From CALZBJ01 sp945619025 (lineage in GTDB: Bacteria > Pseudomonadota > Gammaproteobacteria > Cardiobacteriales > Wohlfahrtiimonadaceae): a stretch of 64,000 nucleotides of DNA. Of the stretch, positions 59,961 through 64,000 are shown one piece after another. The notes under the pieces were generated by a model that worked only from the letters and a program-made list of their open reading frames with translations, did no database searches and was not told the origin of the DNA. The translations under genes and the position numbers were made by a program. Location: NCBI GenBank assembly GCA_945619025.1, contig CALZBJ010000001.1:248001-312000 (forward strand), given 5' to 3'. How positions within the stretch are numbered: the first letter of the stretch is position 1; every line of letters starts with the position of its first letter.

Positions 59961-60848
59961 TTATTTAAGATACTTCTCCGGCACGATGATGGTGCGGACA
60001 TGATCTTTGTGGCGTTTATAATTGGGGTTATAAAACTCGATCGACGGCTGTTCAATAGAGAACTCGCTCACAATGGCTGAGAGTTGCGTCGGTTTTAACA
60101 CCTCAATTTTCACCAATTTAGAGACATTGCGGCGCGGCACTTTTAAACGATTCTCTTCTTGCGCTAAACGCGATAGTGCAAGCACTTTAGGAATATAGGC
60201 TTGGGTAATTCGCGGAAGGGAGAGCGACCAAAAGTCGGTTTTTTTACCCTCCTTTTCATTGCGTTTCATGGCGCGAAGCACCCGCCCTTCTCCGGCGTTA
60301 TAAGCGGCAATCGCCAGCAACCAATCGCCATCAAAACGATTATGCAAATATTCTAAATAATTGAGCGCCCCTTGCGTTGAACGCTCGATATCGTAACGCC
60401 CATCAAAGACACGCGTCACCGGAACGCCAAAGGTTTTTGCCGTTGCTTCACCCATCTGCCATAAACCCACGTGTGTACCACGATTTGATGCATTGGGGCG
60501 ATAGCTGCTCTCAACAAGCGGAATAAAGGCAAGCTCAAGCGGCATGCCACGGGATTTCACTTCATTTAAGACATAGTTAAAGATCACCAAACGATCTTCG
60601 TCTAAATGACTAAAGATGGAGACGCTATGTTTGCGATAATTCTCCATATGACTTTTAACATGACGATGCTCACGCTCTTCTAACGAGAGTCCATCTGCTA
60701 AAATATCGGTCAGCAATAGAGGCGCTTTATCACGCCCACCCGCGTAAACCATCTGCGGGATGACGGCCATCACAATAAAGAGAATAAATAACAGTGATTG
60801 CCGAATCGATCTAATGCTATAATGACACTTTGGCAAAAATAGATTCAT
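59961..60848 (-). CDS. Lytic transglycosylase, MltD-like, without LysM domains
   Basis: Cleaves the MurNAc-GlcNAc bond to give anhydro ends. A hydrophobic N-terminal segment (about 18-36) is a signal peptide or anchor. The SLT fold has the catalytic Glu113 in FIPLVESSYRPNASN, then GLWQMGEATAKTFG, DIERSTQGALNYLEYL and IAAYNAGEGRVLRAM. The pattern fits family 1D (MltD), but the protein ends near residue 295 with no LysM repeat (MltD has two). There is no lipobox Cys after the signal. No ribosome-binding site is seen before the ATG. Confidence 0.88.
   Translation of the reverse strand: MNLFLPKCHYSIRSIRQSLLFILFIVMAVIPQMVYAGGRDKAPLLLTDILADGLSLEEREHRHVKSHMENYRKHSVSIFSHLDEDRLVIFNYVLNEVKSRGMPLELAFIPLVESSYRPNASNRGTHVGLWQMGEATAKTFGVPVTRVFDGRYDIERSTQGALNYLEYLHNRFDGDWLLAIAAYNAGEGRVLRAMKRNEKEGKKTDFWSLSLPRITQAYIPKVLALSRLAQEENRLKVPRRNVSKLVKIEVLKPTQLSAIVSEFSIEQPSIEFYNPNYKRHKDHVRTIIVPEKYLK
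60815..60823 (+). promoter_or_regulatory. Extended -10 (TGCTATAAT) facing aroQ
   Basis: TGCTATAAT on the plus strand within the 5' end of the transglycosylase gene, about 150 bp upstream of aroQ. It is one half of a 12-bp inverted repeat whose other half is the opposing promoter at 60880-60888. No good -35. Confidence 0.4.
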
Positions 60849-60879
60849 TGAAAAAACAACTTGTAGTAATTAATCAGTC

Positions 60880-60888
60880 ATTATAGCA
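60880..60888 (-). promoter_or_regulatory. Extended -10 (TGCTATAAT) for the transglycosylase gene
   Basis: Minus-strand TGCTATAAT; the start would be near 60873, giving a leader of about 25 nt with no ribosome-binding site. The -35 region is poor, as is common with extended -10 promoters. Confidence 0.55.
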
Positions 60889-60974
60889 ATACCCAATGAA
60901 TTTATTAATAAAATTCCATTATCAATTCAATTAATTTAATGGACAACTCGGTGTAAATATAGCAAAATCCGATT

Positions 60975-61427
60975 ATGCAAAAGACAAATCATTCACTGCT
61001 CTTAATCAACGGGCCGAACTTAAACCTTCTAGGAATGCGAGAACCCGAGACCTACGGTAACGATACACTTGCGTCCATCGAATCCCGTTTGACCGATCTT
61101 TCACTGCATAATAATTATTCAATTTTATGCATGCAGAGCAACCGTGAATATGAAATTATTGAGGCGATTCACCAAGCGAAACAGGACGGTGTTCGCGCAA
61201 TTATTATCAACCCTGGTGCCTTTACTCATACCAGCATCGCCATTCGAGATGCATTTTTAGGCACCGATATCCCCTTCGTCGAAATTCATATCTCCAATAT
61301 TTATCAACGTGAGCCCTTCCGACACCACTCGTATCTTTCCGATATTGCAGCGGGCGTTATTATTGGTTGTGGCACATTTGGATATGAACTCGCGCTCATG
61401 AAGGCGATCGATTTAATCAAAGAATAG
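60975..61427 (+). CDS. aroQ: 3-dehydroquinate dehydratase, type II
   Basis: Third step of the shikimate pathway, by anti-elimination. LLINGPNLNLLGMREPETYG carries the catalytic loop; the reactive Tyr is in this segment. NREYEIIEAIHQAKQDGVRAIIINPGAFTHTS and VEIHISNIYQREPFRHHSYLSDIAAGVIIGCG complete the active site (catalytic His in EIHISN/RHHSY). Length 150 aa is normal. It leads aroQ-accB-accC, a conserved order in gammaproteobacteria. Confidence 0.96.
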   Translation: MQKTNHSLLLINGPNLNLLGMREPETYGNDTLASIESRLTDLSLHNNYSILCMQSNREYEIIEAIHQAKQDGVRAIIINPGAFTHTSIAIRDAFLGTDIPFVEIHISNIYQREPFRHHSYLSDIAAGVIIGCGTFGYELALMKAIDLIKE

Positions 61428-61479
61428 TTCGTTACAATACGGTACAATTACAGAGTCAATTTTAAGGAGTAGACTGTTT

Positions 61480-61971
61480 ATGGATATCAAAAAAATACAA
61501 AAACTCATTGAATTATTAGACGATTCAAGCGTCGCAGAGATCGAAATCACGGAAGGTGAAGAATCTCTCCGCATCAGCCGTACCCCTAAAGAGGGCACCT
61601 TTGTTCAAGGGAACATGCCCCAAATGATGATGCCGCAAATGATGATGCAACAGATGCCTCAAATGCAAGCACCACAAATGGCTCCACAAGCTGCGCCTGC
61701 TGCAGACGTAGCGGCCGATCCCGATGCGCTTCCTGCTGGAAAAGTGATCCGTTCACCAATGGTTGGAACGTTCTACACCGCAGCATCTCCTACCTCAGAC
61801 CCATTCACCGGCGTTGGTCAAGACATTAAAGTGGGCGATGTGGTTTGTATCGTAGAAGCGATGAAAATGTTTAACCAAATCGAGAGCGAAATCTCAGGTA
61901 AAGTGGCTCAGATCTTAGTTGCGAACGGCGAACCCGTTGAATACGATCAACCACTTATGATCCTTGAATAA
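61480..61971 (+). CDS. accB: Biotin carboxyl carrier protein of acetyl-CoA carboxylase
   Basis: Carries biotin between the carboxylase and carboxyltransferase subunits at the start of fatty-acid synthesis. N-terminal helix about 1-40; the biotinyl domain about 83-163 with the biotinylated Lys129 in VEAMKMFNQ. The linker (46-75) is unusual: instead of an Ala/Pro stretch it is Met/Gln-rich with repeats of MPQMMM and QMAPQ. AAGGAG precedes the ATG. Length 163 aa. It precedes accC by 11 bp. Confidence 0.96.
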   Translation: MDIKKIQKLIELLDDSSVAEIEITEGEESLRISRTPKEGTFVQGNMPQMMMPQMMMQQMPQMQAPQMAPQAAPAADVAADPDALPAGKVIRSPMVGTFYTAASPTSDPFTGVGQDIKVGDVVCIVEAMKMFNQIESEISGKVAQILVANGEPVEYDQPLMILE

Positions 61972-61982
61972 GGAGCGTATCG

Positions 61983-63323
61983 ATGCTTAAAAAAGTTCTG
62001 ATTGCGAATCGCGGTGAAATCGCGCTTCGTATCCTAAGAGCCTGTAAGGAGCTCGGCATCAAAACTGTTGCCGTCCACTCCACAGGCGATAAAGATCTCA
62101 AACATGTGCGTTTAGCCGACGAATCTGTCTGTATCGGCCCCTCGTCACCGGTTGAGAGCTATCTAAATATTCCTCGCATTATTTCTGCCGCGGAACTGAC
62201 CGAAAGTGATGGAATTCACCCCGGTTATGGCTTCCTTGCAGAAGATGCGAATTTTGCCGAACAAGTGGAAACCTCTGGGTTTGTCTTTATCGGCCCTCGC
62301 CCTGAAACGATCCGTATTATGGGTGATAAAGTTTCAGCAAAAAAAGCGATGATCGAATCCGGCGTTCCCTGCGTTCCCGGTTCTGAAGAAGCGCTTGGCG
62401 ATAATGAGAAAGAGAACCTCAAACTTGCTGAAGAAGTGGGTTATCCGGTGATTATCAAAGCCTCCGGCGGCGGTGGTGGACGCGGTATGCGTGTCGTTCA
62501 CTCAAAAGAAGAGCTCATTAAATCGATCTCTTTAACCAAATCGGAAGCGAAAGCGGCGTTCAACAATGACATGGTTTACATGGAGAAATACCTTGAAAAC
62601 CCTCGTCACGTTGAGATTCAAGTCTTAGCCGATGGTCAAGGAAATGCGATCTATCTCGGTGAGCGTGACTGTTCACTACAGCGTCGTCACCAAAAAGTGC
62701 TTGAAGAAGCCACAGCGCCCGGCATCACTCAAGAAGAGCGTGAGCGCATTGGTGAAGCGTGCGTTGAAGCGTGTAAACGCATCAATTATCGCGGTGCGGG
62801 AACCTTTGAATTCCTCTATGAAAATGGCGAATTCTACTTCATTGAGATGAATACTCGTATCCAAGTTGAGCATCCGGTAACGGAAATGTTAACCGGTGTC
62901 GACCTTGTACGTGAACAACTTAAAATTGCGAGCGGTCAAAAACTCTCAATTTCACAAGAAGATATTCACTTCACAGGGCATGCGATCGAGTGCCGTATCA
63001 ATGCGGAAGATCCGAACACCTTTATCCCTTCACCGGGTTTAATCACCACTTATCATCCCCCAGGCGGCCCTGGAATTCGTATCGATACCCACATCTATGC
63101 GGGCTATACGGTTCCTCCGTTCTATGACTCGATGATCGCAAAAATTATTGCGCACGGCCCTACCCGTGAGATGGCGATTGCTCGTCTTAAAAACGCGCTC
63201 AATGAGCTCGTGATCGAAGGCATTAAAACAAACGCTGATCTTCACTTACGCATTTTAGAAGATAAAAAATTCTTAGAGGGTGGCGTAAATATCCACTACC
63301 TCGAAAAAATGCTTAAAAACTAA
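61983..63323 (+). CDS. accC: Acetyl-CoA carboxylase biotin carboxylase subunit
   Basis: ATP- and bicarbonate-dependent carboxylation of biotin on AccB. ATP-grasp enzyme: KVLIANRGEIALRILRACKELGI start, Gly-rich KASGGGGGRGMRVV loop (about 158-171), GERDCSLQRRHQKVLEEATAP and FEFLYENGEFYFIEMNTRIQVEHPVTE with the catalytic Glu/Arg pair. Length 446 aa is normal. It forms an operon with accB; the terminator downstream ends the unit. Confidence 0.98.
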   Translation: MLKKVLIANRGEIALRILRACKELGIKTVAVHSTGDKDLKHVRLADESVCIGPSSPVESYLNIPRIISAAELTESDGIHPGYGFLAEDANFAEQVETSGFVFIGPRPETIRIMGDKVSAKKAMIESGVPCVPGSEEALGDNEKENLKLAEEVGYPVIIKASGGGGGRGMRVVHSKEELIKSISLTKSEAKAAFNNDMVYMEKYLENPRHVEIQVLADGQGNAIYLGERDCSLQRRHQKVLEEATAPGITQEERERIGEACVEACKRINYRGAGTFEFLYENGEFYFIEMNTRIQVEHPVTEMLTGVDLVREQLKIASGQKLSISQEDIHFTGHAIECRINAEDPNTFIPSPGLITTYHPPGGPGIRIDTHIYAGYTVPPFYDSMIAKIIAHGPTREMAIARLKNALNELVIEGIKTNADLHLRILEDKKFLEGGVNIHYLEKMLKN

Positions 63324-63367
63324 GATCGCATTTAATAGCGTTTAGTATTTAGTATGCGTAAACAGAA

Positions 63368-63403
63368 AAAACCCCAAGTTGACTCACGTTCACTTGGGGT
63401 TTT
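63368..63403. terminator. Bidirectional terminator between accC and hemH
   Basis: AAAACCCCAAGT pairs with ACTTGGGGTTTT around a 12-nt loop; serves the convergent genes. Confidence 0.9.
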
Positions 63404-63432
63404 CTTTTATCCCTATCTTTTAAAGCATTATG

Positions 63433-64000
63433 CTAATTTAAAATCTCATCAACCATCATCTCAATGTGGCGCGGATCTTCATTAAGGCACGGCACAAAGT
63501 GATAAGCATCTCCGCCGGCATTCATAAATTCCTCGTAGTTTTCATCGGCCATCTCTTCGATCGTTTCTAAACAATCCGCGCTAAATCCGGGGCAGAACAC
63601 CGCAATTTTTTTGATGCCTTTTTTCGGTGCCTCATTAAAATATTCTGCCGCATAAGGCTGAAGCCATTCCGCACTTCCAAATCGGGATTGGAAGACCGTT
63701 TCAAATCGGTCTAGCGATTCCCCTAATTCCGCCGCAATCAGCTTTGTGGTTTCCATGCATTGATCAAAGTAGGGGTCGCCCAAATCATAGGTTGCTTTTG
63801 GCATACCATGATAGGAGAAAACAATCTTATCGAGCGTATCGTAGCTGTCACCTAAGGTTTCACGAATGCGCTCGGCACAAGCTTGAATGTAGAGCGGATT
63901 TTTATAGTACGCGCCCATCACTCGAATCGCGGGGAAATAACGTTTCTCTTTTAATACCTCGCCCACTTTGTCCATCACCGTCGCAGTGGTTGCTGCCGAA
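63433..64000 (-). CDS. hemH: Ferrochelatase, C-terminal part (5' end outside the window)
   Basis: Inserts Fe2+ into protoporphyrin IX, the last step of haem synthesis. 188 residues plus the stop are present; the frame stays open to the right edge with SAATTATVMDKV. FSYHGMPKATYDLGDPYFDQC carries the conserved His of the metal site; QSRFGSAEWLQPY and KIAVFCPGFSADCLETIEE follow, with the conserved Glu in this last segment. C-terminus PRHIEMMVDEIL. Known C-terminal Fe-S extensions are absent. Confidence 0.95.
   Translation of the reverse strand, partial: SAATTATVMDKVGEVLKEKRYFPAIRVMGAYYKNPLYIQACAERIRETLGDSYDTLDKIVFSYHGMPKATYDLGDPYFDQCMETTKLIAAELGESLDRFETVFQSRFGSAEWLQPYAAEYFNEAPKKGIKKIAVFCPGFSADCLETIEEMADENYEEFMNAGGDAYHFVPCLNEDPRHIEMMVDEILN

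Overview
The window is a dense, mid-GC stretch of chromosome from a gammaproteobacterium. Gene content and order are typical of that class: thrS-infC-rpmI-rplT-pheS-pheT-ihfA, rpsP-rimM-trmD, ubiE-ubiB, dapA-bamC, aroQ-accB-accC, lgt-thyA and cytochrome c4 next to dsbA. Together with a MglA-like GTPase/roadblock operon and a small DUF3149-like membrane protein, this suggests something near Cardiobacteriales/Ignatzschineria/Wohlfahrtiimonas. The class is secure; the lower rank is only an inference. I see no prophage, insertion sequence, CRISPR array, integrase or plasmid gene.

Layout, left to right. 1-5.3 kb (minus): 5' end of a nitrilase-family gene, coaBC, rng, pgk, trxB. 5.3-8.8 kb (minus): a tight five-gene operon with a roadblock/LC7 protein, an unrecognised protein, a MglA-like GTPase, a degenerate-receiver/coiled-coil protein and an unrecognised 123-aa protein. 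This is the least conventional part of the window. 9.2-20.4 kb (minus): polyamine-binding protein, cytochrome c', ubiB, ubiE, aroE, mutL, bamC, dapA, xth, trpB. 20.9-22.4 kb (plus): glnA. 22.6-24.6 kb (minus): csrA, trmD, rimM, rpsP. 24.6-35.1 kb (minus): the distal half of the dcw cluster, transcribed murD-ftsW-murG-murC-ddl-ftsQ-ftsA-ftsZ-lpxC. It begins right after a terminator that closes hpf, so it is cut off from mraY/murF/murE/ftsI. 35.6-39.8 kb: mutM, a DUF2069 membrane protein, lnt, a serine hydrolase. 40 kb: tRNA-Phe and a 44-aa membrane protein. 40.8-47.7 kb: DUF2058 protein, serA, thrC, tfpX-like gene, rarD, murJ. 47.9-55 kb (minus): ihfA, pheT, pheS, rplT, rpmI, infC, thrS. 55.3-59.9 kb (plus): cytochrome c4, dsbA, lgt, thyA, rnhA, dnaQ. 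60-64 kb: an MltD-like transglycosylase (minus), aroQ-accB-accC (plus) and the 3' part of hemH (minus).

Most genes are housekeeping: envelope and division (dcw genes, murJ, lnt, lgt, lpxC, bamC), translation, amino-acid synthesis, ubiquinone, coenzyme A and fatty-acid initiation. The most informative non-genic signals are: a 15-codon Phe/Leu-rich leader ORF lying inside a terminator hairpin ahead of pheST; a probable AUC start for infC beside a decoy AUG mini-ORF; a terminator-like hairpin in the glnA leader; terminators whose loop or U-tract edge carries the -10 element of the next gene (trxB, polyamine-binding gene, dsbA); and face-to-face extended -10 promoters built on a 12-bp inverted repeat between the transglycosylase and aroQ.

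Start codons were moved from the longest ORF to an internal start for coaBC, rng, mutL, dapA, csrA, trmD, lpxC, murG, hpf, thrC, rarD, lgt and thyA, using ribosome-binding sites and family N-termini. infC was extended upstream.
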